Source of the DNA: Alphaproteobacteria bacterium | Lineage (GTDB): Bacteria; Pseudomonadota; Alphaproteobacteria; Puniceispirillales; Puniceispirillaceae | Direction of reading: 5' to 3' | Length of the DNA: 64,000 bases | Assembly: GCA_016779005.1 (NCBI GenBank) | Contig: JADHOL010000003.1 | Coordinates: forward strand, 1-64,000 | Shown here: piece after piece, positions 22,239 through 31,320 of the stretch | Layout: each line of letters opens with the position of its first letter | How positions within the stretch are numbered: position 1 is the stretch's first letter | Position numbers and translations under genes: made by a program | The notes under the pieces: model-generated | Told to the model about the DNA's origin: nothing | Database searches by the model: none | Seen by the model: the letters and a program-made list of their open reading frames with translations, nothing else

Positions 22239-24119
22239 ATGTCAACGCCGCTAATCACGCTTAAAAATGCTGGGGTAAATCTTGGCGATAGATGGTTACT
22301 TCGACATGTGGACTTATCATTGCATGCAGGTGAGAGACTAGCACTTGTTGGCAGGAATGGGGCTGGCAAATCTACTTTGATGAAACTCATTACAGCAAGC
22401 GTAGAGCCTGATGAGGGAAGTCTATGGGTTGCCCCTGGTGTTGAGGTTGCTTATCTGCCCCAAAATCCGATTATAAATGGGATACAAACACTTGCAAGTT
22501 ATGTTGGGGATTCCCTTCGAAACCCAGCAGAGTTGCATGTTGCAGAAGCGATGCTTATGAAAATGGATTTAGATCCTGCGCGTTTAACAAACACACTTTC
22601 TGGCGGGGAAGCACGCCGATTGGCACTTGCAAAAGCATTAGTAAATAAACCAGATATATTATTACTTGATGAGCCAACTAATCATCTTGACCTGCCGACA
22701 ATTGAATGGCTGGAAGCGCGTCTTTCTTCTCATCAAGGCGCTTTAGTAATTATCAGCCATGATAGAGCGTTTCTGCGCTCGCTAGGCAATAGTATTATCT
22801 GGATCAATCAATCAACGCTAAAAAGACGCGATGGGGCATTTTCAGAATTTGAGGAATGGTCAGAGACCATATTAACAGAAGAAGCTGTAAGACTTTCCAA
22901 GCTAGATAAAAAAATAGCAGAAGAGACGAGATGGTCACGCCAAGGTATAAGTGCAAGACGCAAGCGAAATCAGGGCAGACTAAGAGAATTAACTGCGTTA
23001 AGAGAAGTGCGAAAAAGCGACTTCAATAAAGCAGAACATGAATTTAAAATTTCAAGTGGCAAGGCAGAGGCAGGCGGCCAAATTGTTGTAGAAGCTCGCA
23101 ACCTTGGCCTGACCGTTCCGGCGAACATTCCGGCAAACATTCCGGCGAACATTTCAGAAAACATTTCGGCAAACATTTCAGCCGAAAATGGCAAAAACGC
23201 TTCTGTGATATTAGCAAGCCATTTTAATCTTGTTATAAAAAGACGCGATAGAATAGGAATCGTCGGCCCAAATGGTGCTGGTAAGTCAACGCTGGTTCGC
23301 ACATTGTTAGGACAAAGAGAGCCAGATTCTGGATATGTAAAAGCTGGAATTGGCCTGCTGCCAGCATATTTTGACCAGAAACGTGAACAGCTTGTGCAAG
23401 AAGCAACTCCGTGGAAGATATTATGCCCTGATGGCGGCGATACAGTAGAAGTAGCGGGAAAAACAAAGCATGTGGCAAGTTACCTTCGTGATTTTTTATT
23501 CGATGATTTTAAGATGACACAACGTGTCTATAGCCTCTCTGGAGGAGAGCAGAACAGATTGCTTCTTGCCAAAATTTTTGCACAGCCACATAATTTTCTT
23601 GTGCTCGATGAGCCGACAAATGATCTTGATTTAGAAACCATTGATCTTCTGCAAGAAGTTGTTGCTGACTATGATGGAACAATCTTGATTGTAAGCCACG
23701 ACCGTGATTTCATTGATAGAACTGTTACCTCTGTTCTAGCATTCGAAGAAGATGGCAAAATTCAAACTCATGCAGGTGGATATTCAGACTATCTGGAAAA
23801 AAGAAAATCTTATGGAAGTAAGAAAACAGCGAAGAAGATTAAAAAAACAGCTCATAAGCCAAAAAATAATACCAAAGACAGATTAACCTTTAAGGAAAAA
23901 TATCTATTGCAGACACTCCCCGAAGAAATTGAGGCATTGCAGGTAACGATATCTTCAATTGAGCAGAAATTATCTAATATGGCATTATTCCAAGAGCAGC
24001 CAGAAACTTATCGGAAACTGGCAACAGAAGTCGAAGATTTAAGAGAGCAGCATGAACAAAAAGAACAAAGCTGGCTTGAACTCGAATTACGCCGAGAGGA
24101 ACTTGGCGAGGCGTTATGA
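22239..24119 (+). CDS. uup: ABC-F family ATPase, Uup-like
   Basis: A 626-residue soluble protein with two ABC ATPase domains and no membrane part. Domain 1 has Walker A GRNGAGKST (about 38), LSGGEARRL and [12 protein letters not shown]. Domain 2 has GPNGAGKST (about 346), LSGGEQNRL and LDEPTNDLD. The C-terminal coiled coil (about 555-620, EEIEALQVTISSIEQ onwards) is typical of Uup, which acts on ribosomes and in genome stability. The linker carries an unusual short tandem repeat (23121-23180). Domain 2 also has an insertion before its signature (DGGDTVEVAGKTKHV). A terminator follows the stop. Confidence 0.88.
   Translation: MSTPLITLKNAGVNLGDRWLLRHVDLSLHAGERLALVGRNGAGKSTLMKLITASVEPDEGSLWVAPGVEVAYLPQNPIINGIQTLASYVGDSLRNPAELHVAEAMLMKMDLDPARLTNTLSGGEARRLALAKALVNKPDILLLDEPTNHLDLPTIEWLEARLSSHQGALVIISHDRAFLRSLGNSIIWINQSTLKRRDGAFSEFEEWSETILTEEAVRLSKLDKKIAEETRWSRQGISARRKRNQGRLRELTALREVRKSDFNKAEHEFKISSGKAEAGGQIVVEARNLGLTVPANIPANIPANISENISANISAENGKNASVILASHFNLVIKRRDRIGIVGPNGAGKSTLVRTLLGQREPDSGYVKAGIGLLPAYFDQKREQLVQEATPWKILCPDGGDTVEVAGKTKHVASYLRDFLFDDFKMTQRVYSLSGGEQNRLLLAKIFAQPHNFLVLDEPTNDLDLETIDLLQEVVADYDGTILIVSHDRDFIDRTVTSVLAFEEDGKIQTHAGGYSDYLEKRKSYGSKKTAKKIKKTAHKPKNNTKDRLTFKEKYLLQTLPEEIEALQVTISSIEQKLSNMALFQEQPETYRKLATEVEDLREQHEQKEQSWLELELRREELGEAL
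23121..23180 (+). repeat. Five 12-bp tandem repeats inside the ABC-F gene
   Basis: Five in-frame 12-base units (23121, 23133, 23145, 23157, 23169) encode ANIP, ANIP, ANIS, ENIS, ANIS. They fall between the two ATPase domains, just before the strand that opens domain 2. In-frame units of this kind can change in number by slippage without breaking the gene. Confidence 0.9.
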
Positions 24120-24159
24120 TCCCCCCGCATTATATCAGGTTTGTTATTGGGGATTTTTT
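24119..24159 (+). terminator. Probable rho-independent terminator after the ABC-F gene
   Basis: ATCCCC (24119-24124) pairs with GGGGAT (24149-24154), followed by six T. The stem is short and the loop long (24 bases), so efficiency is uncertain. It separates the ABC-F gene from the RNase P RNA gene. Confidence 0.6.
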
Positions 24160-24224
24160 GCCTATGCATCACGGTTTTCATAATCAATCTTGATTTTAAA
24201 TACGAAACACGTCACAACAAATAT

Positions 24225-24611
24225 GTTCAGAGAGCTGGATAGCTGCTTGGCTAACATTTTAAATGGAAGGTGAGAGGAAAGTCCGGGCTTCACAGGATCA
24301 GGATGCTGGATAACTTCCAGCGAGGGCGACCTTAGGGAAAGTGCCGCAGAAATTAAACCGCCTTAGCTGAAAAGATAGGGTAAGGGTGAAATGGTGCGGT
24401 AAGAGCGCACCGCAGTTTTGGTAACAAAACTGGTCAGGGTAAACCCCATCCGAAGCAAGATCATATAGGGACATACGCGTCTAGACGCACTGGCGGTCCT
24501 GCCAGATTGTCCGGGTAGATCGCTAAAGCCTATTGGTAACAATACGGTTCAGATGAATAGCTATCAATGAAGATTTCTTCTAACAGAACCCGGCTTATAG
24601 GCTCTCTGAAC
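24225..24611 (+). ncRNA. rnpB: RNase P RNA, bacterial type A
   Basis: A 387-base RNA gene. The ends form helix P1: 24225-24235 pairs perfectly with 24601-24611. Universally conserved pieces are present in order: GAGGAAAGTCCGGGC (the 5' core, CR I), GGGTGAAATGGTGCGGTAAGAG (CR II/III), AGGGTAAACCCCATCC-like P-loop sequence, and AGATGAATAGCTATC near the 3' end (CR V). As the catalytic subunit it trims the 5' leader of tRNA precursors together with RnpA, which is not in this window. The length and core fit the ancestral type A. Confidence 0.97.
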
Positions 24612-24845
24612 AGTATAATTAATAGCAGTATAAGCTCCCTTATATAGCTAATAATCCCCTTTTTTTTGTAGCTAAGAATGGTCTTGATTTTATCCCGCTC
24701 CCATTGAATTTTTACATAAAAACAAGAACAAAACATAAACAAAATAAAATTATCATTTAAATTCAGAATTTTAGATCGCACTCCTTATATTTTACATTGA
24801 AATAATTGAAAAATAACGCTTTTTTCTATGGAATTACAGTAAAAT
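24612..24845. other. AT-rich spacer between rnpB and the MraZ boxes
   Basis: About 230 bases of AT-rich DNA. A minus-strand frame across 24530-24781 overlaps the RNA gene and is not credible. The promoter of the cell wall cluster should lie at the right end near the MraZ boxes. I see no hexamer pair that I would defend. Confidence 0.4.
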
Positions 24846-24890
24846 ACCATTGACTACCATAGTAACCCATGATATCCCATAGTATCCCAT
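24846..24890 (-). promoter_or_regulatory. MraZ box array (TGGGN repeats, 10-bp period) upstream of mraZ
   Basis: On the minus strand TGGGN units start every ten bases: TGGGA, TGGGA, TGGGT and then two degenerate TGG units, corresponding to CCCAT at 24886, 24876 and 24866 and CCAT at 24856 and 24846. MraZ is known to bind tandem TGGGN separated by 5-bp spacers in its own promoter. The array lies 50 to 95 bases upstream of the mraZ start. The units are on the non-coding strand here, opposite to my recollection of the E. coli arrangement. Confidence 0.8.
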
Positions 24891-24940
24891 ATCTCATTTA
24901 ACAGCAGTTATCGGAGAAATAAAAATTAAGGAGGCGTTGG

Positions 24941-25408
24941 GTGGATCTGTTTTTATCCACTTTTGAAAACAAGATAGACAGAAAGGGACGTCTTTCTGTG
25001 CCTGCTAAATATCGCGCAATATTTGAGCGTAATCACACACCTCTTTATCTCTATAAATCGTTAACGCGTTCTTGTCTTGAGGGATGCGGCATTGAGCGTA
25101 TAAGCCAGATTGTCGATGCAATAGACCAAATGGATGTCTTGTCTGAAGACACCCTTACCCTGCAAACAATGCTATCAAGTGCGCAGGAGATGAAATTTGA
25201 TAATGAAGGCAGAGTAATGCTTTCAGATGATTTCATTCAATATGCAGAACTTGAAGAAGTGGCGTTATTTTCAGGAATTGGGCGCTCCTTTGAAATTTGG
25301 AATCCAGCGCACTGGAAGCCACGTGATGCCAAAACCCGCGATAATGCACGGAACGGCAAAGTACCTAAATTATCCTTTGCCGGAATACCTAACCAAGGAA
25401 TTTCCTAA
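24941..25408 (+). CDS. mraZ: Transcriptional regulator MraZ
   Basis: A 155-residue DNA-binding protein of the AbrB-like fold. It opens with LFLSTFENKIDRKGRLSVPAK, the first of two MraZ half-domains with the DRKGR motif. The second is around residues 85-95 (DNEGRVMLSDDF). It starts at GTG with AAGGAGG six bases upstream; no ATG fits the family start. MraZ binds boxes ahead of its own gene and represses the cell wall cluster. Five such boxes lie upstream. The stop overlaps the rsmH start by one base (TAATG). The 155-residue length is close to normal. Confidence 0.95.
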   Translation: MDLFLSTFENKIDRKGRLSVPAKYRAIFERNHTPLYLYKSLTRSCLEGCGIERISQIVDAIDQMDVLSEDTLTLQTMLSSAQEMKFDNEGRVMLSDDFIQYAELEEVALFSGIGRSFEIWNPAHWKPRDAKTRDNARNGKVPKLSFAGIPNQGIS

Positions 25409-26391
25409 TGAATATGGGCGCGCTTCACCATCCGGTTATGTTGCCCCAAATTATCTCTGCCCTCGCACCCGGAGATGGCGATCATATTATTGATGCGACC
25501 TTTGGCAATGGCGGATATAGCCGCGAAATTCTAAATCAAGCTGATTGTTGTGTTGCTGGGATAGACCGAGATCCAGATGCAATATCACGCGCGCAGGCAC
25601 AGATGCAAGATTTTGGCGAAAAATTTACTATTTTGGAGGGCTCCTTCTCTGAGATTGAACGACTAATAGCCAATACTCAGTTTAACAGACCAGACGGAAT
25701 TGTGTTTGATCTTGGCGTTTGCTCCACACAGCTAGATGAAGCAGAGCGAGGTTTTTCCTTTAAATCTGATGGTCCGTTGGATATGAGAATGTCTAAAGCA
25801 GGTGAGAGCGCAGCTGATATCGTTAATTCAATGCCAGAAAAAGAACTCGCTGATATAATTTTTACCTATGGAGATGAGCGCGCATCACGTAGGATTGCCC
25901 GCGCTATAAGTGCCAAACGCGAAGAAGCGCCCCTGCTTAGAACATCTGAGCTTGCGCAGATTGTTCGCTCTGTACTACCTCGCGCGAAAAAAGGTCAGTC
26001 AGACCCAGCCACTCGTACATTTCAAGCATTGCGAATTTATGTAAATAACGAAATTGGTGAGCTATGCGATGCTTTGCTTGCTTCAGAGAGAATTTTACCA
26101 GAAGGCGGTATACTCGCAGTTGTAAGTTTTCATTCATTGGAAGACAGAATTATTAAAAGGTTCTTTAGCCAGCGCGCAGGGTATGCAGCCCAGCCATCGC
26201 GTCATCAACCGTTTCAGCCAGATACAGAGCCAACATTTCGGCTTTTACCTCGCAAACCCATCCTTCCAGAGATAAGCGAGATTGAAACTAACCCTCGTGC
26301 ACGCTCTGCTAAATTGCGGGTTGGCATTCGAACGTCCGCTCCAGTGCAAGAAGCACGCGATGCGCGCGAGATAATGATGGGGAGAGATTAA
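25408..26391 (+). CDS. rsmH: 16S rRNA (cytosine-1402-N4)-methyltransferase
   Basis: A 327-residue cytosolic SAM-dependent methyltransferase, formerly MraW. HHPVMLPQII opens the protein. DATFGNGGYSREIL is the SAM-binding motif I. GIVFDLGVCSTQLDEAERGFSF is the family signature, and VVSFHSLEDRIIKRFF lies near the C-terminal side. It methylates C1402 of 16S rRNA in the decoding site. It is in its usual place after mraZ, overlapping both neighbours by one base (TAATG at each end), which implies translational coupling through the start of the dcw cluster. Confidence 0.96.
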   Translation: MNMGALHHPVMLPQIISALAPGDGDHIIDATFGNGGYSREILNQADCCVAGIDRDPDAISRAQAQMQDFGEKFTILEGSFSEIERLIANTQFNRPDGIVFDLGVCSTQLDEAERGFSFKSDGPLDMRMSKAGESAADIVNSMPEKELADIIFTYGDERASRRIARAISAKREEAPLLRTSELAQIVRSVLPRAKKGQSDPATRTFQALRIYVNNEIGELCDALLASERILPEGGILAVVSFHSLEDRIIKRFFSQRAGYAAQPSRHQPFQPDTEPTFRLLPRKPILPEISEIETNPRARSAKLRVGIRTSAPVQEARDAREIMMGRD

Positions 26392-26717
26392 TGCGCTTTG
26401 TACTTTTATCCTGCCTCATCGTTGCTGTACTCGGATCCGGGTTATATTTTGCAAAACTCACTGTTGATGAGCAATACCGAACGCTAAAACAGCTAGAGTT
26501 GGAAATAAAATCACAAACAGAGCATAATTATGTTCTTCAAGCAGAATGGACTTTCCTGACGCGCCCTGAGCGTTTGCTTAGATTGTCGCATTCTCTGCTT
26601 GGAATGAACGCCATAACACCAGAACGTATTCTGCCTATCTCATCAATACCGATGAGACGTTCAGTGACCACATCAATCCCGAATGCAGATGCAGGAGTTG
26701 AAAATGTGGCATATTAA
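26391..26717 (+). CDS. ftsL: Cell division protein FtsL
   Basis: A 108-residue bitopic membrane protein. One N-terminal helix (FVLLSCLIVAVLGSGLYFA) is followed by a coiled-coil periplasmic domain (VDEQYRTLKQLELEIKSQ, then LQAEWTFLTRPERLLRLS), the FtsL pattern seen in Alphaproteobacteria. It joins FtsQ and FtsB to recruit and activate FtsWI. The sequence is poorly conserved in general; identity rests on topology, the L-x-x-E-W-xx-L-xx-P motif and position between rsmH and ftsI. Its last 14 bases overlap ftsI. Confidence 0.9.
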   Translation: MRFVLLSCLIVAVLGSGLYFAKLTVDEQYRTLKQLELEIKSQTEHNYVLQAEWTFLTRPERLLRLSHSLLGMNAITPERILPISSIPMRRSVTTSIPNADAGVENVAY

Positions 26718-28419
26718 ATTTCTGAATATTTGTCGCAGCTTATTATGGCCAAGCCGCCCAGAACCATCAAAATCCAGAAAAATAGCTGGCTATAGACTAA
26801 TATTTTCAGGTTTCTCGATGCTTTTGATATTTACGCTTATCGGCGCGCAATCTATCGCGCTTGCGTTAAGCAAACCAAAAACATCTAACCATTCCTATGC
26901 CACTATTAACGATAAAGCCAGAGGCGCTATTTTAGATCAAAAAGGGCGCATCCTTGCCAGCACGGTTCCGGTCAATATCCTATATGCAGATCCAAAGCAT
27001 ATTTTTAATCCAGAAGAAGTTGCATCAGCGCTTCTACCTTATGTTCCAAAATTGGATAAACCAACGCTTATAAAGCGCCTCACTAAAAAAGGGCGATTTA
27101 CAGAGCTAGACAGAAAACTAACGCCCAAAAGGCATTCAGCTATTCTACAATTAGGTCTGCCTGGTATTTATGTTAAGCCAGCAACCATACGGATTTATCC
27201 GCAAGGAAGAGAGGCTGCCCATATTATTGGCGCTGTAGACAGAGATAATAACGGAATTGCTGGTATCGAGAAAAGCCAGAATGAAACATTAGCTTCTGGC
27301 GAGAATGTATATTTATCAATCGATACAGGGTTACAAACAGTTTTACGGGAATCACTAGATACTCAAATTAAAACATTTGAAGCATTAGGCGGCGCTGCAT
27401 TAATTCTGGACGTCAAGACTGGAGAGATTATGGCAGCAACCTCTCTTCCGGATTTTGATCCAAACCATATTATGACATCCACAGACACTGCGCGATTTAA
27501 TCAGGTTACCAAAGGCGTGTATGAGATGGGGTCTATTTTTAAAGTCCTCAATACTGCTATTGCCCTGGAAACGGGCGCAATTGATATGCAAGCCACAATT
27601 GATGTATCAAAACCTATTCGCGTTGCCGGCCAGCTTATTGATGACTATCACCCTATTAAAGGCTCGATTGGGCTAGCAGAAATATTAGTGAGATCTTCTA
27701 ACATAGGCTCTGCCCATATAAGCCAGCTAATCGGCTCTGAAACACAAAAAAATTATATGAAGCAACTCGGACTTCTATCAGCTTCTCCTCTTGAAATCGT
27801 GGAGAACGGCGTTCCCTTAGTGCCGCAAAACTGGTCGCATATCACCACAATGACAGTGTCTTATGGATATGGCTTATCCGTAAGCATGGTGCAGGCAGCT
27901 GCTGCAATTGCTGCTGCAGGCGGGGATGGTCATTATATCGCCCCTACTCTGTTAAGGCGAAACGCAAATGAGCCCATTGAAAAGTTAAGAATCTTTTCAA
28001 CAGAAACATCTATGGCGGTGCGTTCTATGATGCGTCTGGTTGTCAGCAATAAAATTGGCACTGGCAATTTTGCAGATGCGCCTGGCTACCTTGTTGGCGG
28101 AAAAACCGGCACTGCTGAAAAAGTGGAGAATAAGGGATTTAATCGGAAGGCTAACCGGGTGTCATTTGTTGCAACATTTCCAGCAAATGACCCTGCTTAT
28201 CTGATTATGATGATGGTAGATGAGCCAATTGGACAAAAGCATTCTTATAATTACGCAACGGCAGGATGGGTGGTTGCACCCGCAATAAAAGAGGTTGTGA
28301 ATCAAATTGCACCAATTTTAGGCGTTCATCCCGTTGACATAACAAAGCCAGAAAATAACCAGAATCTTCTGCCACCCATGATGCTAGATGGCAAGGAGTC
28401 CGTATATGCATCTTTCTAG
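26704..28419 (+). CDS. ftsI: Septal peptidoglycan transpeptidase FtsI (PBP3)
   Basis: A 571-residue class B penicillin-binding protein. A membrane anchor lies near residues 33-58, then the pedestal domain (DKARGAILDQKGRILA) and a transpeptidase domain with the three catalytic motifs in order: S277-x-x-K280 (GSIFKVLN), S331-S-N and K467-T-G (GGKTGTAEK). It crosslinks septal peptidoglycan in complex with FtsW. The ATG at 26704 is preferred because a good AGGAG lies just upstream; earlier in-frame Met codons fall inside ftsL. It overlaps ftsL and murE by 14 bases each. Confidence 0.95.
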   Translation: MWHIKFLNICRSLLWPSRPEPSKSRKIAGYRLIFSGFSMLLIFTLIGAQSIALALSKPKTSNHSYATINDKARGAILDQKGRILASTVPVNILYADPKHIFNPEEVASALLPYVPKLDKPTLIKRLTKKGRFTELDRKLTPKRHSAILQLGLPGIYVKPATIRIYPQGREAAHIIGAVDRDNNGIAGIEKSQNETLASGENVYLSIDTGLQTVLRESLDTQIKTFEALGGAALILDVKTGEIMAATSLPDFDPNHIMTSTDTARFNQVTKGVYEMGSIFKVLNTAIALETGAIDMQATIDVSKPIRVAGQLIDDYHPIKGSIGLAEILVRSSNIGSAHISQLIGSETQKNYMKQLGLLSASPLEIVENGVPLVPQNWSHITTMTVSYGYGLSVSMVQAAAAIAAAGGDGHYIAPTLLRRNANEPIEKLRIFSTETSMAVRSMMRLVVSNKIGTGNFADAPGYLVGGKTGTAEKVENKGFNRKANRVSFVATFPANDPAYLIMMMVDEPIGQKHSYNYATAGWVVAPAIKEVVNQIAPILGVHPVDITKPENNQNLLPPMMLDGKESVYASF

Positions 28420-29902
28420 ATTATTCGATTTAACAGATAAATTGACGCTTGAGAAAGGGGATGATGACTTAGTTATTACTCATCTAACAAGCGACTCTCG
28501 TAATGTTCGAAAAGGCTCTTTATTCGCTGCTATTTCTGGCAATTTATCTGACGGACATAACTACATAGATAGTGCGATAAAAAATGGCGCTGTTGCTATT
28601 CTAGCAGACGGCAGAGACTTGGTTATTCCAGATGGTATTGCCTTACTCCGCGCAGATAATGTCAGAGGTTGCTTTGCTATTGCGTGTTCTAAATTCTGGC
28701 CATCAAGACCTGGCTTTACAGTCGCTGTTACTGGCACTAATGGCAAAACGTCAACAGTAGAGTTCCTGCGACAACTTTGGGAGCGCAATACCTGGAATGC
28801 GGTATCTCTTGGCACGCTTGGTGCACGCTCCTCCACAGTGCTTAAAGTGCCTTCTTCTGGTCTTACCACACCCTCGTCAGAGTATTTTTTCTCAGCTTTA
28901 AACAGTTTTTCTAAACAAAATATTTCCTATCTTGCGATTGAAGCCTCCAGTCATGGTTTAGAACAACAAAGAATGAATGGCCTCAACGTTCAAGTTGCGG
29001 TTTTTACCAATCTGAGCAGAGACCATCTTGATTATCATTCAAACATGGATGCTTATTTCGAATCTAAACAAAAATTATTTTTAGACTATCTTGCAGATGG
29101 TGGTCATGCAGTTATTAACATTGATAATCCATATGGAAAAAAATTACTGGAAAATGTTAGAAAACGGCCAGTATCAATCGTCACTTTTGGCGAGGATTCG
29201 CAAGCTGATTTTTGCTTTGAATCTATCAAGCCAACTGGCTATGGATTAGAGTTAAACGTTCTTTTTAAAGATAAAAAATATACGTGTCCTCTGGGCTTAA
29301 CAGGTGCTTTTCAGGCCAGTAATGCGCTTGCGGCTGGCATATCTGCTTATCTATCTGGACTGCCAGTTGAAATTGCCCTCCGGTCGCTTTCGTTCCTGTC
29401 TGCGATTGATGGGCGTATGCAGCCTATCTATGGCCATCCAAAGAATGCTCTAATCATAATAGATTACGCACATACACCAGACGCCCTAGAACAGGTGCTT
29501 CTATCGCTGAAGAAACAGACCGAAAAACAAGTCCATCTGGTTTTTGGTTGCGGCGGCCAGCGTGATAAAGGCAAACGCATTTTAATGGGCAAAGTAGCCC
29601 ACCGATTAGCAGATAAAATCACTATTACAGATGATAATCCTCGAAACGAATCTCCCAGTGCTATCAGAGCAGAAATTATGGCCGGTTGCCCTGATGCAAT
29701 TGAAATAAGCAACCGAGATGAAGCCATTGAATTTGCAATCCAACAATTGCAAGGCTCTGACAGTCTTCTGATTGCAGGCAAAGGGCATGAAAGTCTTCAA
29801 TTAATAGGGTCAGAAACACTTCCCTTCAGTGACGCCGTTGTTGCTAGAAACATTGTAAAGGGCCTGAATGATGCCAGCCAGATTACAGGAGATAGCCAAT
29901 GA
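28406..29902 (+). CDS. murE: UDP-MurNAc-L-Ala-D-Glu:meso-diaminopimelate ligase
   Basis: A 498-residue cytosolic Mur ligase that adds meso-diaminopimelate to the nucleotide precursor. The ATP loop TGTNGKTSTVEF and the DNPRNE motif near residue 410 (ITDDNPRNESP) are both visible; the latter marks DAP rather than lysine specificity. The ATG at 28406 has AAGGAG at good spacing. The frame is open further upstream, but inside ftsI. It overlaps ftsI by 14 bases and murF by four (ATGA). Length is normal. Confidence 0.95.
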   Translation: MHLSRLFDLTDKLTLEKGDDDLVITHLTSDSRNVRKGSLFAAISGNLSDGHNYIDSAIKNGAVAILADGRDLVIPDGIALLRADNVRGCFAIACSKFWPSRPGFTVAVTGTNGKTSTVEFLRQLWERNTWNAVSLGTLGARSSTVLKVPSSGLTTPSSEYFFSALNSFSKQNISYLAIEASSHGLEQQRMNGLNVQVAVFTNLSRDHLDYHSNMDAYFESKQKLFLDYLADGGHAVINIDNPYGKKLLENVRKRPVSIVTFGEDSQADFCFESIKPTGYGLELNVLFKDKKYTCPLGLTGAFQASNALAAGISAYLSGLPVEIALRSLSFLSAIDGRMQPIYGHPKNALIIIDYAHTPDALEQVLLSLKKQTEKQVHLVFGCGGQRDKGKRILMGKVAHRLADKITITDDNPRNESPSAIRAEIMAGCPDAIEISNRDEAIEFAIQQLQGSDSLLIAGKGHESLQLIGSETLPFSDAVVARNIVKGLNDASQITGDSQ

Positions 29903-31320
29903 TGGAATCATTGTCTCCTTGGGATTTGGCCCTCATATGTGGCGGACATTGGCATCTTGACCAAGTGCCCTCCACCGAATTTACAAACGCCAAAATCAAT
30001 AGCCTTGAAATCAATAATAATGAGTTATTCTTTGCGCTAAAAGGCCATAATCTTGACGGGCATGATTTTGTAACAGGGTTAAAGCCTCCTGCAGCTGCGA
30101 TTGTCGAGCGGCCTGAAAATATTGCCCAAGTGCCTCAATTAATTGTGGCCTCCCCCTTAGATGCAATGCATCGATTAGCAGGGACATTCGCACAAGAAAC
30201 AAATGCAATAAAAATTGCGGTTACAGGATCTGTTGGAAAAACCGGAACCAAGGAGATGCTCGCCAGATGCTTGAGCCAATTTGGGGATACACACGCAAAT
30301 CGAGGTAATTACAATAATTATCTGGGCGTGCCGCTTACACTATTATCAATGCCATCCCTGCTCTCATATCTAGTAACAGAAATAGGAATGAACCATGAAG
30401 GGGAGATTGCCCCTCTTAGCCAACTTGTCAGGCCAAACATCGCGATTATTACAAAAATCGCTGAATCTCACATAGGTCACCTGCATTCACTTCAAGCAGT
30501 TGCTCACGAGAAAGCTAAAATATGCGCTGGGATGAGCCCTGATGGCTGTATTATTCTACCGCGGGACGATGACCAATATTCTATATTGGAAAAAGCGGCT
30601 ATTCACGCAAAAATTGGAACCATCATTAGCTTTGGAAAAAATAGCAATAGCACAGTTCAGCTTCTCTCACGCATAGTGGATGATGCGCATGACAGCCAGA
30701 TAAAACAGCATATTTCCTTTAGAATTGGCAAAAACACCTACCAGCTCGGCATCGCAATGCGGGCAGAACATTGGGCCATTAACGCGCTTAGTGTAATTGC
30801 CGCCTGTCATTTTATGGGCCTTGATATCGAAAAAGCCTGTGCAAGTCTGCAGAACCAAACCGAACTAGATGGCAGAGGGGCTGCGATACATCTTACCATT
30901 AATACCCATTCAACTCTTCTAATTGACGATGCGTATAATGCGTCCCCTTCTTCAATGAGAGCTGCTATTTTGGAGGTTGCCAGCCGGCCAGAAGCGAACA
31001 AAGTATTTATCCTCACCGATATGCTTGAGCTTGGTGAATTTAGCGACGAGATGCATGCCGAGTTAGTCCCTGACATCATTCAGGCGCACCCGTCAAGCGT
31101 AATTCTGGTTGGCCCTGCCCTGAAGAAAATAAAAAAAGCCCTGAAACCTATTACAGCAGTTCATACATTTGAAAATGTTGAAGAAGCTAAACCAGCGATA
31201 GAATCGCTTATTGATGAGGCTGATATAATACTTGTCAAAGGCTCTCATGGCTCTGGCGCATATTTGCTTGTGCAACATTTAAAATCATTATCCAACAAGG
31301 AGATCGCAAATGCTGTCTGA
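29899..31320 (+). CDS. murF: UDP-MurNAc-tripeptide:D-Ala-D-Ala ligase
   Basis: A 473-residue cytosolic Mur ligase that adds the D-Ala-D-Ala dipeptide made by Ddl (38374-39273). [14 protein letters not shown] is the ATP loop. [16 protein letters not shown] and [13 protein letters not shown] are MurF-specific blocks. It follows murE with a four-base overlap and overlaps mraY by 11 bases. It is somewhat longer than many family members but has no extra domain that I can see. Confidence 0.95.
   Translation: MMESLSPWDLALICGGHWHLDQVPSTEFTNAKINSLEINNNELFFALKGHNLDGHDFVTGLKPPAAAIVERPENIAQVPQLIVASPLDAMHRLAGTFAQETNAIKIAVTGSVGKTGTKEMLARCLSQFGDTHANRGNYNNYLGVPLTLLSMPSLLSYLVTEIGMNHEGEIAPLSQLVRPNIAIITKIAESHIGHLHSLQAVAHEKAKICAGMSPDGCIILPRDDDQYSILEKAAIHAKIGTIISFGKNSNSTVQLLSRIVDDAHDSQIKQHISFRIGKNTYQLGIAMRAEHWAINALSVIAACHFMGLDIEKACASLQNQTELDGRGAAIHLTINTHSTLLIDDAYNASPSSMRAAILEVASRPEANKVFILTDMLELGEFSDEMHAELVPDIIQAHPSSVILVGPALKKIKKALKPITAVHTFENVEEAKPAIESLIDEADIILVKGSHGSGAYLLVQHLKSLSNKEIANAV

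Noticed and set aside
24530-24781. An 83-residue minus-strand frame
   Set aside because: It overlaps the 3' part of the RNase P RNA gene, and its composition is that of AT-rich spacer.
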